NCBI RefSeq assembly: GCF_000006405.1
Contig: NW_003215453.1
Coordinates: 475,019-539,018 of the forward strand
Direction: 5' to 3'
From: Perkinsus marinus ATCC 50983
Lineage: Eukaryota > Perkinsozoa > Perkinsida > Perkinsidae
DNA length: 64,000 nucleotides
Shown: one piece after another, positions 16,498 to 28,239 of the stretch
How positions within the stretch are numbered: the stretch's first letter is position 1
Layout: every line of letters begins with the position of its first letter
Made by a program: the position numbers and the translations under genes
The notes under the pieces: generated by a model
What the model was told of the DNA's origin: nothing
What the model saw: only the letters and a program-made list of their open reading frames with translations
Database searches by the model: none

Positions 16498-17481
16498 CTA
16501 CCATCTATAAGTGACATTCCTTTCGAAGTGTTGAGGTTCGTTCAAATTGAACTGGGAGTTCGGGGAGCTGACTTCAAGAGCATTCCCAGGATTTGATTTC
16601 ACATGACGACGAGCTCGATCCTGGGCACGCTCTCGAAGCCGAGAAGAGTCGCTTGAGGAATGCATATCACGAATAGTCGTTACCCTCACGCGCCACAAAA
16701 ATAGTCGCTACGCCTTATCCTACTGTCCCAGTTGTGGAGGTAGCCCCTCCGACTCGGGAGTGAAAGTCGAAATTGAAAATTCTATTCAAACGAACTTGAA
16801 CTTCCTACCGACTTCAGACGAATTTGGAGGTTCTAATTGCGAATATGATCTTTCCAATTCGGGTCCGTACCTTCAACTTCGCGCGTTCCGACGAAATTGA
16901 TGGTTCCACAAACGAACAAGGTGTTCAAAAGGTGTAGACAGAATCCAGGGCACCTGACCAGAATTCGAGGTAAAGGACTAAATCCAAGTCGCTGTCTCCA
17001 GAAATAGCGCAGGGCGTGCCTTGGATTTCGGCCCGAGCTCTTGGATTTTGGCCAGCGCGAGTGAGCGAAAAATTTTCCCTCGATTTTGGTCATCTGTCTT
17101 CGATTCTAAGAATTCCCCTCTACTAAGAGTTTGCTGACACTCGGTCGCTAGCTCTTCTGGTAGGTAAGATTCCACGCAAATAAAGTTTTCAGTTAATCGT
17201 GTGGTATGAGACGATATTTCGTCTCGTGCGCTAGTTGCTTTCTGTTGATAGTGTTTCATGCTAGAGTTGTATGATACAAATTGTATCGTGGCATAGCCAT
17301 TTCCGTTGGTGATGGGGAAGCCGGGAACTTCCCACGCTGCATGAGTGGAGACCATTGTCGTACAGAGAGCGTAGCCGTGTACCGTAGCAGAGATTGTGCG
17401 TTGGTGACATTCGCAGGACCGAAGTTCCGAGCGATCACTCCGCAATTTGCAGAAGTTCTTCGCGGAAAAATCTCTGTACAA
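16498..17481 (-). CDS. Unrecognised protein, at least three exons
   Basis: No family recognised. The main exon (about 17481-16978) contains an ATG at 17355 (MVSTHAAWEVPGFPITNG) and reads through ENFICVESYLPEELATECQQ and KIQELGPKSKARPALFLE. A following exon near 16950-16860 (LNTLFVCGTINFVGTREVEG in one frame) leads to a C-terminal block, 16690-16498, rich in Arg/Asp and ending NEPQHFERNVTYRW. The true start could lie in an upstream exon, because the frame stays open before 17355. It is convergent with nothing; adenosine kinase lies on its 3' side in the same direction. Confidence 0.5.
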
Positions 17482-17495
17482 TTTCCTCGCTTCAA

Positions 17496-18229
17496 TCTCT
17501 AGCTAGTGAATTTTTCCTTTAACTCTTTACTCACCAACGTCCTTGAGAGTAGAGTTAACAGCGTAATTGACGACGAATTTTTCGGGGCAACTAATTCCCA
17601 ACTAGGATTGCTCAGCAACTCAACTCTTCTTGCACATCCTATCTATAAAAATGGAAGAGATGTAGATACTTGAGACACTCTGCTCAAGAATGGAAATTGC
17701 ATATGGTGGATATCACACTATAATAGGAAATGTCAAATAAATAGCAGAGTTCATGGTTCTAAATCATGTCAACGAGCTCTCAATCATATTTAGCAGCTCT
17801 TTTCAGTAGTAAGATTCATCAAATTTCATCATATCAAACTAGCAGGGTAATAAATAATACCAAATCAACACATGTGACGAGTAGTTGATTCGTCGCAAGC
17901 AAATCAGATATCACTCACGCACTTACTAATTATGTATATTTATATACTGAAGATTGTCAAGAACAGAGACGTAACTTTTCCATGTTCGTATGAGAACACG
18001 GTGAGACACAAAGTCATAACGACTATTCCTTCTGATTACAGCGACAAGCAAAATCGTACAAGTCAGCCCGACATAGACAGTAGTTCGAGACGATCGAAGA
18101 TTATTCGATCAAAGTAACCACAGTTAATAAGACTAGTGATAATATAGTAATCACTTGAGGTTAGTAACAGATAAGACGAACGATGTAGATGGGTGGTGAT
18201 ACAACAGGATTCGCACGGACTGACTTGCA
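17496..18229. other. Intergenic interval
   Basis: AT-rich, with no supported coding exon, repeat or RNA gene. Confidence 0.4.
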
Positions 18230-21200
18230 CTATCTTGCAAACATAATCGGGCGTCTCTCGAGAGGAGCTAGAGGCTTCTCGCGGCAAGTAACTTTGAGCC
18301 ACATCATCTTCAACATCATCTTCGCCATTGATTGACGATTACGAGCAGCCTAAACAAAACGCTGCTTTCTATAACACTGGCGTAGCACTCCTTGTCACCT
18401 CTCTTGCACCCTCTGGTGGCTCCACTCCGTCACTCCAACATCGAATATTGAATATACTCTCCTCAGGCCTGAACGAATAATACAATGACCAACAGATACA
18501 AATAAACCACCTGAGACGCTTCTTCCCGCGAATACTAGCAACTTCGAAAATCTCGGAGCACTGCGGGTCAACACAAACTTGCGGAACAAGTGTATGACCA
18601 GTGGTTAACGATTGGACTATTGACCACTTGGTATCAATAGGATGCGCGAACCACAGAAGGTCGGCGACTTCCGGATCGAGCAGTGGCAGCTCTAGCTTGA
18701 TTCTGCGAGCCTAACAGGGAGACCATACAAAACGCGCCGGCAGCATAAACAAGTTCACTTCGTCCACCACAACAGCACACAGCTCATCGGCTTTACGAAT
18801 GGCAGCGTGCAAACCCTCATCGCCGTAGTCTTCACTGTGCCTTCCAGTAGTCGACGTGCTCAGACGACGCGAAGAACCCGTGCTATGTCTGGTCGACCCG
18901 TTGCCGAGAGAGCTGTCATCAGGCTTGATCAAGAAAGCGGCTGGGCTCAGCGCGTCAGATAGTTTCCTGAACAGACATATGTGATTGATGACTTGTGTCG
19001 AAGACCCTACTTCACCATCTGATGCGAGTCTCTCTTAATATGATACCACTCGCCCGACATGATCTTGTAGGTGTAAGAAGGGAGTAGCTTCCAGCCATTA
19101 TCGGCTATCCACAGTATCGCATCAGCAACGAAATCAACTTCTTCTTGAGTCATCGTGAAGTGTACCCCCACTCGGACAAAGCCAGGCTTGAAGATCTCAT
19201 AGCGCGTATCATCTGAGAAAGAGCGCCTTAAACCGACGCATGACGAGCAACATACCAAGAGCTTCCTCGAACCTTTCAGCACTGCCGCAGTTGAGGCCGA
19301 GGAGAGCCTCGCCATAAGGACCTGCGCAGGCGCACCCTCCTCGTGCTTGAATTCCGAACACATCGTTCAACACAGCTCCAACGAAATTGTAATGCAGATA
19401 CCTGAAGTAACGTCACAGCACCGTAGAAGCTCAGCTCCGTACAATCCATGCTTCGCCGCAGTATCCGTCTCGTTATATAGAACGTTGAAGGAAATGATGC
19501 CAGCACAGTGAGATCGATCCTTGAAGAACTATGACGACAACGATGAACATTTCAACTCACCTTGGGACCGACAATATGAACCTTGCTGTGGGCTCTGATC
19601 CTATGGGCGAGATGGTCGGCCATTCTCTGCTCGGAAGAAGCGATTCTTTCTATTCCAACCATTCTGTGCAAGTGGTAAATGGCACCGGTTCTAATACACC
19701 CGAGGATGTCCGGAGTGCCTAAAGCGGTTCAACGTAGCGGGAGAGAGATACAAGTTGCAGCTCACCGGCTTCCTCTCGTTCCTCCAAATTGCCAAGATAG
19801 TGATGGCCGCGCCGACTAACGTAAAGAACAACTCCTCCACCACATACTGCGGGCACGGCATTGGTCTGATGCTTCTTCTTGCACAGCAGAAGACCGCTAC
19901 TGCCGGGGCCACCGAGAAGCTTATGAGGGGATACAAAAGCGAAGTCCATGTAACCGTTAGGGTGAGAAGGAGAATTCATATCAACCTAAGCAGCATCTGA
20001 TGGGTCTGGTCACCTTGAGAAGATCGGCACCTTGTTGTGGGCAGCGATAGCCGCCAAGTCCCATGCTGCTATTCCGTCGTATTGATGAATCAAAGTTGAC
20101 ACAGTTGGGATCTGAACCAAGGCAGTATAACACGCCAGGATAGGATGTAAAATACATCGAGTCGTGCACCCGTGACGTTGCTACATGCGGACAAGATGAC
20201 CACGGGGACAGCGAAATCATGATGATGACGATTAAAGGCCGCAACCTGACAATAATCATCAGCACGGAAGACTCTCACCAGCAGCTGACTTTCTTCAAGA
20301 CTTCTTCCAAACCGTTTATCGAGGCAGTTCCTTTAATTGAATCCAGAGGGAGAGTCTGAAGCGATGAAAGTAGTGCTGAATGAAAGTAGAATTTCGCACA
20401 ACTAGCTCGACTTCAACTTCTGCAGACTTGTCCCCGCTGAACCGCTTGACGAAAGATCCCGGTACTGAGAAATACAACAGTGCTAGAACGATGGATCGTC
20501 GAGCTCACCAGCTCTCGAACGAGTAATGTGGGCAAGCGGATATCTCAAAGCCAATTCCCGGAATGGCAGGACTGAACTATGGTGGGCAACAGGATCGATT
20601 ATCAGAACCTACAGAATGGTAAGCCAGTCTGGTGCGAGTAAATGCGACGACTTCACCGCACAGTGTGAAAAGAGTATGCACACGGCCAACTACATGTGTC
20701 GATGACAACATAGAAATTCCGAGGAAATTTTCGGAAATTCTCATTGGTTAATGTACATTTCTACTCGAGTTTGTTAGTGTTAACTTCTTAACTCAGTGAG
20801 AAAACTCGTGAGCGAAGCTGAGGGAAGTGAACTTATATTCCTCCAACACTTACCGCACGACGGCGTCCCTTTCGTGATGTCGGAGTAGCGAAGACCCGAC
20901 TACGGCACATGATATCGACAAACTTAGTGATGGCCCCTGTAGCCCCAGCGCCGCAGAAAATAACTGAGCAACGGCGCATCACAACTTATTAACTCGTGCG
21001 ATAGCTCACCAGAGTCATCCGTAGTGCAGTTGAAATATTCGCGAACTTTGTCTCGGGCCTCTTCGCGGTAGTGCATCGTTTGACGTGCAGTTGCGGAGGC
21101 CAGCGAGTGAGTGTTGGCGTATCTACGGGAAGCTAATAATCCACTTTGCTCAGAAGAAGTGGACACTCACGTGGGGCACACAGTGGCGGTAATGAACTCC

Positions 21201-21437
21201 TCGATGGCAGACACACTACGGCCTGATGCGGTGAAATCGCAGTACCTAGACGAAGAATGATTGCAATTTCAGGCCTAATCCATACACAAGCTTTCTCGAG
21301 GAACCATCGTAAGGAACAGTGACCCTCTCGTTCTCGCCGATGGACTGCTGTCGCAGAGAATCCACGAAGGTTTCATAATCGTTATCGCTGTCAACGCTTG
21401 AACCGGTCTCATCAGCGCGAGGAGACCACTCGGACAT
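18230..21437 (-). CDS. Class V aminotransferase / cysteine desulfurase-like protein
   Basis: PLP-dependent enzyme, probably a cysteine desulfurase-like member (sulfur mobilisation). The start at 21437 gives MSEWSPRADETG. Later exons read YCDFTASGRSVSAIEEFIT, YANTHSLASATARQTMHYRE, VVVILSACSNVTGARLDV, then FAFVSPHKLLGGPGSSGLLL with the PLP-lysine context (about 19960-19900). A Cys motif GIQARGGCACAGPYGEALLG lies at about 19340-19285, followed by EIFKPGFVRVGVHFTMTQEE. The C-terminal part adds a Ser-rich linker (about 18900) and exons KLELPLLDPEVADLLWF, then EESIFNIRCWSDGVEPPEGA. The last exon (AARNRQSMAKMMLKMM) is joined in phase and stops at 18230. A cytosolic or organellar site cannot be decided; the N-terminus is not a clear presequence. 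Confidence 0.82.
20660..20852 (+). repeat. Copy of the 180-bp repeat
   Basis: gtatgcacacggccaactac atgtgtcgatgacaacatag ... aagctgagggaagtgaacttatattcctccaacact: a nearly complete copy inside an intron of the aminotransferase gene. Confidence 0.8.
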
Positions 21438-21699
21438 GGTCGAAGGCGAGAGGCCGATGGAAAACTGGAAAACCTACACAAAGACTTCCTTTAGAATACT
21501 CTTACAAACTCAGATTATCTTCTTGAAGGAGTTCGCCTCAGCATGTACAAATGTGAGCGGCGAGAGCCTATCATGCTCCAAACGGCATCGAGGGCGCAAT
21601 TGAAGCACTCACGGGCGGGATGAAACTGTTAGATTTTGTTAATTGGGACGCTTCAATGACTGTCATCAAATCTCACCGGTGTGGCCTAAAACATTCAAA

Positions 21700-21778
21700 T
21701 GTCTAAGATATAGCGCATTATCTCTAGTGGTTAGTGATAACCTCTACAAGTTGAGCGTCCCGGGTTCAATTCTCGCTG
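21700..21778 (+). other. tRNA-like sequence (A and B boxes), not a credible tRNA
   Basis: tctctagtggttagtgata resembles an A box plus D-loop, and gggttcaattct resembles a B box about 40 nt later, but the acceptor stem does not pair. A decayed tRNA or SINE head. It lies in the gap between the aminotransferase and the calcyphosin-like gene. Confidence 0.4.
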
Positions 21779-22556
21779 GGAGTGGGTTCTTATAGGGTAT
21801 AAGTTATACCGTTTTGGTACCGCGATGCAGGCAGGAGAACATAGTGAGATGCTCGACCCAAGGGGCATCATACTCGGAAATAGACTAGGTCTCACTCAGA
21901 GAAGCATATCAGGGATGTTAGAATGCTATCTGATGCGTTGACTCTCTCGTTCAGTAGTACGACTCGGTCTCCATTCTTTAATTCCTAGTCTACGTGAAAC
22001 CAATACCGAATATGATACGACTGATGCTACATTTGTTCTCCGCATCACGGAGTTGCTTCCCGTAGCACAAGGAAAGACACAAGATTGTAACTTTGTTATA
22101 CGGCCTCAACACAAATTGAATCGTTCGCTGAGTAATCACCATCGCTACTACTCACTAGAGCATACAAGTTCTTCTCTCCATCGTGCCTTGTGCACATCCC
22201 TCCCACATGGTAGAGTGTCCTTTCATGGTCGATCCTTGAATTCGATGTGAAGGGTTACCAAGTGGATGGCGACCTCGAATTTCGATGTAAGGGTTATCTA
22301 TCTACCCGTCTCGTGTGATCAGTCACACTGATGAAGTCACGTGCGCGATGCATTGATGCATGTCCCGTGTTTGATTGAACCGATGTGCGTCAGGTGGGCT
22401 ACTGTATTGACTCTGCTAATACTCACAACTATGCCCAAAGAACAACTCGAGACCGATCATGCAAAACATGTCATTCTATGAAAAGAAGCACCAACATAAT
22501 AGTCATCCACCCGAAAACGTTGAGCTGACCAATGGGAGGCGGCTACTCGCGGTGAG

Positions 22557-25500
22557 TCACCACAAGCCAGTGGGATACTCCATAAGCATGCGTGCACGAT
22601 ATTTGTCGGCCATGTCTCCATCCGACCCGGGCATCTTCCAGACGTTCTTCAACATATGAATGAAAATCTCATCGTCATCAATAGAAGCGCTAACAGCCTC
22701 ATAATACCTGACACAGTAGCCTAAGTAAATTACTCGCGAGAAACTGTTGTTCAATGATTAGACATCTTAGGTAGGTCGCTTGAAGCGACTCGCTTCCATT
22801 CCGAAAAACGGAGCATTTCATTTTGGACTAAACCCGAGCTGTACGCTACTCTCCCCATCTCCCGAGTATGTAAGTGAAAACAGAAGAGTACGGTGAAGTT
22901 AAACGGTTCAACGAATAATATCTGTCACATGTTCAGCCGGTAGTTCTCCGCTGCAGAGGGAAGCGTAACGATGCTTTCGTCAGACTTTCAGCTATCTTTC
23001 AGTGGAACCAGGCTTTCATGCTGCATCAACAATGCTTTGCCTATGTAAAAATTTGGACTTCAGAAGCGGCAGCTAATAAGTCGATAATCATCAAACCAAC
23101 TCACTCAAGCCATTCTTCAAGGGACACTCTTCCATCGTCATTAGCGTCAAAAACTTGCATAACTTCGGCGAAGATATGCTCTGGACGCCTGATGCCAGCT
23201 TTAACCTGTAAATGATGACCAATGAGCCTTTTCAACATAGTCCCGAGAAAATGTTCTCGCATGTTTACATCGGGATGATTCGATGGGTTGACACAATTGA
23301 CATCCTCTGAAGTCAGCAATCCATCTCCATTAGAATCGAGATGGTCGAAAACAGCCGCGGCTGCCTCTCTCCGACGGTTGCTCATCTTGCCTGATCAGTA
23401 CTGATATAGATATCGTCGCTGATCGATACGAGCTAGTTAAACTAGCAATTTCTCCGGTGTGGATTTTCATCGTTCATCTGTTTTGTAAAAACGAAAACAC
23501 CCAGTAATCCCATCTGAACAGAGACTATAAACGTCCGATTGGACACTTCCATCACAAATGCGGTATATAAAGCATTCTCGAGGAGGCAGTCATAATTTAT
23601 GACTCATAAAGTCCCGGTATACATGATTCGAACGAACTCACCACGAATGGCCCTGATGAATTCATCATAGTCAATTGTGCCGGATGAGTCAGTGTCAAAG
23701 CGCTGGAAAAGTAGCGCGCACACCTGCTGATTGCGAATGCCGATTTCTCGAAGGAGCTTCTCAAACTCGTGGTTATTCAACTGACGGATCAAGCAGAAGG
23801 GTCGGAGTACTTTTGTGAAGTTATTCGGAGATGCCGAACTCGTGACTCTCAACTCGAGAGTCTGAGGTCACTCCAGTTGCGGACTTTCGCGAAGTGATCC
23901 ATTTCAAATGAACGACCAAATTCGATTGCATTTCGTTTGTTGAAGCAGCTGGCTACAGACTCGTCCTCACTTTCCGGTCTCCGTCGTCGTCGAGTCTGCG
24001 GAACAATCTGCCTAGGCTATAGATATCTCCTGGCTTCCGCGATTTCAGCTTGTTGCGGAACTCCTCTAGAATTGCCTGAATGACTATTGACGTGAATAGA
24101 TCAGGTCGCAGTGTAGTATACACCATATATATTGAAGGCCTTGAGAAAGTGGCGGTCGCTAAACGGACCATCACAACGTCTAAATAGGGGAGTCGCAGGA
24201 TCACGACGGAGCTACGCCCCCAGTCCAATCACAGATACCCCACAGATACGGGGAAATGCATTGGAGCTGACATGCTGACATTCATTTCCTTCTTGTTGTG
24301 CATCTCGGTGAGTTTATTAGAGAAATCAACACCTCCCCAACCCGGCGACTCGAAGTTCCTGAACCTGATTGCCTAGACTCAATGTGAGATACCTCTCGAG
24401 TCTGGGCAACCAATGCCGAGTTACCCGCCAAGCCTGCCGTTCGCAAAAGATTCCTTCGAACCTGAATCCACATTTGTGTGGCGCTAGCAACACTGGTCTA
24501 AGGTGCAATTGCGGATTGTAGTGGTTACATCGCTCACCTGATGAGGCGTGTGATTGCTTCCCGATCCGAACAGGTTTATTAGGTTCCGACACCAGCCTGA
24601 AAACCCTTGTCTGAGGCTATGAGGCTCAAACATTTGCACTTGCGCAACTCGGCGCGAAGGCCGATTGGGATGTCCAGTTTCTCCCATTCCTTTTCCGACA
24701 GGTTCGCTAATGTCCCGCGACCATCAAGCCATTGTTCTTTGAAATATCGTTGCCATTTCGTCTCCTCTAACAAACGAGACAGTATCGAAGAGTGGAGGCA
24801 TAAGCCCAAGTGGCCCGAGTAGTGATGCTATCGCTACTAAGATCACAGCACACTGTGGATAGGGGAAGATAGAACGTGTGGCATATCGGCCCCATAGGAG
24901 AATCGGATCATGTTGTGGAGTTCTGAAACCCACAGAATGCGTGGCATATCGGCCCCATAAAAGAATCGAATCATGTTGTAGAGTTCTGAAACCCACAGAA
25001 TGCGTGGCATATCGGCCCCATAAAAGAATCGGATCATGTTGTAGAGTTCTGAAACCCACAGAATGCGTGGCATATCGGCCCCATAAAAGAATCGAATCAT
25101 GTTATGGAGTTCTCAAACCCACAGAATGCGTGGCATATCGGCCCCATAAAAGAATCGAATCATGTTGTGGAGTTTTGAAACCCACAGAATGCGTGGCATA
25201 CCCGCCCCATAAGAGACTCGAATCATGTTGTGGAACTTTGAAACCCACAGAATGCGTGGCATACCCACCCCATAAAAGAATCGGATCATGTTGTGGAGTT
25301 TCGAAACCCGCAGAATGCGTGGCATATCGGCCCCATAGAAGAACCAAATCATGTCGTGGAACTTGGAGACCCACAGAATGCGTGGCATACCGGCCCCAGA
25401 GATTCCATAAATAGGGTAGTTCTGCACGCGGTATTCGAGTTCCCTCCTCCAGTACTAGCTCCTAGATAGCAGATGGATGAGGGAACGGAGCCCAAGAGTA

Positions 25501-25597
25501 GAGCACGCGTTTTTCTTCTTCGTCTTGCTTGTCTCTGCTCTGTTTGCACTATCTCTAGGGTTCTAGGTGCATCATACTCCGATACGTCAAGTATCAT
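22557..25597 (-). CDS. Calcyphosin-like EF-hand protein with N-terminal extension
   Basis: Calcium-binding protein related to calcyphosins. The C-terminus (22754-22557) reads YYEAVSASIDDDEIFIHMLK, matching the hallmark end of that family. EF-hands: DDDGDRKVRT (about 23985), FDTDSSGTIDYDEFIRAIRG (about 23690), LDSNGDGLLTSEDV (about 23320) and FDANDDGRVSLEEWL (about 23140). Upstream, an exon near 24788-24640 encodes a SAM-like segment (TKWQRYFKEQWLDGRG, EWEKLDIPIGLRAELRK). A possible first exon at 25597 begins MILDVSEYDAPRTLEIVQTE. The 63-bp tandem repeat lies in the intron between these two. The EF-hand half is secure; the link to the first exon is inference, so the start could instead be near 24800. 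Confidence 0.72.
24866..25400. repeat. 63-bp tandem repeat, about 8.5 copies
   Basis: Unit gaatgcgtggcatatcggcc ccataaaagaatcgaatcat gttgtggagttctgaaaccc aca, diverged 5-15% between copies. Because 63 is a multiple of three and the unit has few stops, several frames stay open on both strands (for example 24878-25414 plus). I read it as a non-coding intronic repeat of the calcyphosin-like gene. Confidence 0.9.
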
Positions 25598-25794
25598 GTT
25601 TAAGTGATACTCGTGATACAACCCCGAGGAGCTGCTTGAATGGAAACCCGACTCCTCAGCTGTACGAGAGGAGTAGAAAAGAGGTTTCGCCCTCCCTACC
25701 GCCGTAAAGACAGATATTTCTAAACGCTAAGGACGTACGCTGAAGAAGAGTGAAGATCTAATTTAGGTTATCACGGCAGCCTTTCGGAATCGAA

Positions 25795-26764
25795 TTAGCA
25801 AAGATCCAGTCGCTTCGTGCTTGAGAGCTCGAAGAGGCCCTCTTTAAGGCGGCCTTCCGAAATAAAGATTTGTACAATCTCTATCTCCAGTACATTCGAT
25901 TCTCTATAGCCAACCCAAGTGTCGTTTCTTGTCTTGTCCTCTGTTAACCTACTTATCCACACCTCATTGATCACCGTTGAGTTTGCGCGTAACAGCAAGA
26001 CATTGGGGTCACCAAGGACCCGCGTCTCGGCGGCTGCCCGGCGTTCTATCGAGAAGCTCTACATATAAAACTGGTCATTCAGTCGCATAGTCGTACATCT
26101 GGTGAGTTGAAGTATAGCTCGAAAGCTATGTTTTCCCAACGTATAATGCGATTCGTATTCTCTCTATCCATCGAGAATTCTGGTTCACTAACCTTCTAAG
26201 CTCTTTCCCAGTTTCCTGCATGCTTCCTTGACCAAATTTGCTCCATCTCTATTCGTACTGGACGTTTCTCCAGACCGCCCTGATGATAGATCCTCAGCGA
26301 TGGCGACTCTCTGTGCAAGTGTCAATGACGATAATCCAACCAAACCTACTAGGAATTGCTCTCCGTGCATCACCACGAGACGATTGTGAGCACGCCACCA
26401 GAACATCAGGTTCCGTTGGGCTCGTTCGGCAGGGGAATATCGTCGTCTCTCTGCTCATTGATATGCGATGGAGATAACTACTAAGGACTTCCGCGTCGTG
26501 TCCGATAGAACCGCAGTAGTCTATATAAAGTTGTTGTCAAGAATGCAGGGTTGACGTATGTTGATGGCATCAACTTGATGCTCTCTTTCGTGAGATTTTT
26601 ATCTGTGAGAGGAGCATAGCTAGATAACTCATCCAAATACACCTTTTTTGAATCGCCCATGCCATCATCGAAGCCGTGAAATGGAAGAAGGTCCACTGGC
26701 AAAAGGGCCTCTCCGCAAGCTTAGTAACAACATGAAGTCGATGAAATAATTCCTCCCGAGCCAT
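25795..26764 (-). CDS. Unrecognised protein, several exons
   Basis: No family recognised. It starts at 26764 (MAREELFHRLHVVTK), then an exon with VDLLPFHGFDDGMGDSKKVY and LSSYAPLTDKNLTKESIK (about 26702-26560). A middle exon (about 26440-26188) reads LAQRVAIAEDLSSGRSGE and ANLVKEACRKLGKSLE. The last block (about 25990-25795) reads INEVWISRLTEDKTRND and ends LFELSSTKRLDLC. Predicted soluble and helix-rich. Exon phases were not fully resolved. Confidence 0.45.
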
Positions 26765-27156
26765 CGACGTGCCTTATAAAGAAAGCGTATTACGGGGTGT
26801 TTTCGGGCGTTGGAAAGGTGCTACAACCTATCACTGATTGACCCCGGCGAGGACCGTTCCCACAGCTCAGAATACAAGCGATCATTCCCTAGGTCCTATC
26901 AGGAGCTTGATCATCGACATGCCCGAGAGAAGGGATGAGGTCAGATTACAAGAATACTATTATATACCACAAAAAGCTATATGATTTAAAACTACAACCC
27001 CTCGATTGTGGGGATTGTGTTACTGCTTACACTCCTCGTATTTTAATCCCAACTAGGTGAGAGGAGCGCATTTCTTCATGTTCGCCGCGTACGCGTTCGT
27101 GTTGGCCCTTTGATGAGGGCACAGCGCTCAGATAGGTCGTATTTTCCCACTCCCCA

Positions 27157-27329
27157 GTGTGGGAAAATATGCACATAGGCAATCACATAATATGGTGGCA
27201 ATACGAAAATTATGTGGAAATTATGGTTGGTTTCTGTAAATTTCTACCCGATTTCGTATACAAACTCCTATAATTAGTGAGGGAACTCCTACACTCAGCT
27301 GAGGAAAGCGAACATATATTCCAACACTG
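27157..27329 (+). repeat. Copy of the 180-bp repeat
   Basis: gtgggaaaatatgcacatag gcaatcacataatatggtgg ... actcagctgaggaaagcgaacatatattccaacact. Intergenic. Confidence 0.85.
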
Positions 27330-28010
27330 CCATTTCAGGCAACTATGAGCGAAGCAACTCCATGAGGCAACAATAGAATGTCGCAGCAACGTGAGTAGGG
27401 AGCTCTTTTCAAATTGCAGCTTTCATGTAGTTCGACTGACACCTGCTGATGCTGTGTCTTCCATAGACCTCTTTTCGCTTCCAGGATTGCATTGCACGTG
27501 TAAAACTCGATTCTAGGAGCGCCCTAAAAACTCTCAGGACAGGTGAAATTGAACACGCTGATGGTTTCACATGGAGCCGTTGAAAGTATATCAGTCGGCG
27601 TGTTTAATAGACCTTCAAGAGCCCACCCAGAATTAGACATCACATGTAAAACTCGATCTTGGGAACTCACGGAGAGGTCTATTGAACATCGCCCCAAATA
27701 AAGCTGCGCGCTTACTGCAATTTTCATGCAATTTGACTGTCTTGAATGGATTCCGGCGGAATTCTCTGAACACCCCGGAAATTTTGCCTGTCGGTTTCAA
27801 ATGGAGCCCACAGTGGGTTAGTAGCAATTTGAAATTCTCATGCAAGATACGTGAGCGACGACATTCCACATGATATGTGCCTTGAGAGCTCAACTGATGT
27901 AGTCGTTGGTGAACTATTGGAGGAATCAGCGAACCCACAGAAGATGCGCGAACTAACGAACAATGGAGCTTTGCAAACTCCAACGACGTCGGGAATAACC
28001 ACAACAACAA

Positions 28011-28129
28011 TGGAGTTTCACGATCGTGATATGAAAAACACATTTCTCGACTACTGCATATCACCGCGAATATCGCGTTTTTCACCGAGTTTTACACCAC
28101 TTCACGTAAAACGGGTTTCGAAACTCCAT
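28011..28129 (-). mobile_element. MITE copy
   Basis: Complete: tggagtttcacgatcgtgat ... cacgtaaaacgggtttcgaaactcca. About 110 bp upstream of the start codon at 28240, so in the likely promoter/5' region. Confidence 0.92.
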
Positions 28130-28239
28130 GAGGGAAACGTACACGATATCATCGGGACTTCGTGTCAACTACATTTCTTTCGTCAAATTTGTTCATTCAA
28201 TTGCTGAGTTTGAGATTAAAAAGGTGTAGTTCCTGTAAA

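Noticed and set aside
22330-22360. Small inverted repeat atcagtcacactgat
   Set aside because: Too short to separate from chance; no supporting context.
24878-25414. Plus-strand 178-codon repetitive frame
   Set aside because: The 63-bp unit keeps frames open on both strands at once. The flanking exons of the calcyphosin-like gene make an intronic repeat the simpler reading.
27480-28000. Extra 5' exons of the 28-37 kb gene
   Set aside because: A frame near 27851-28010 looks partly coding (LESSTDVVVGELLEESANP), but the start at 28240 with a mitochondrial-type leader is better and no in-phase splice to it was found.
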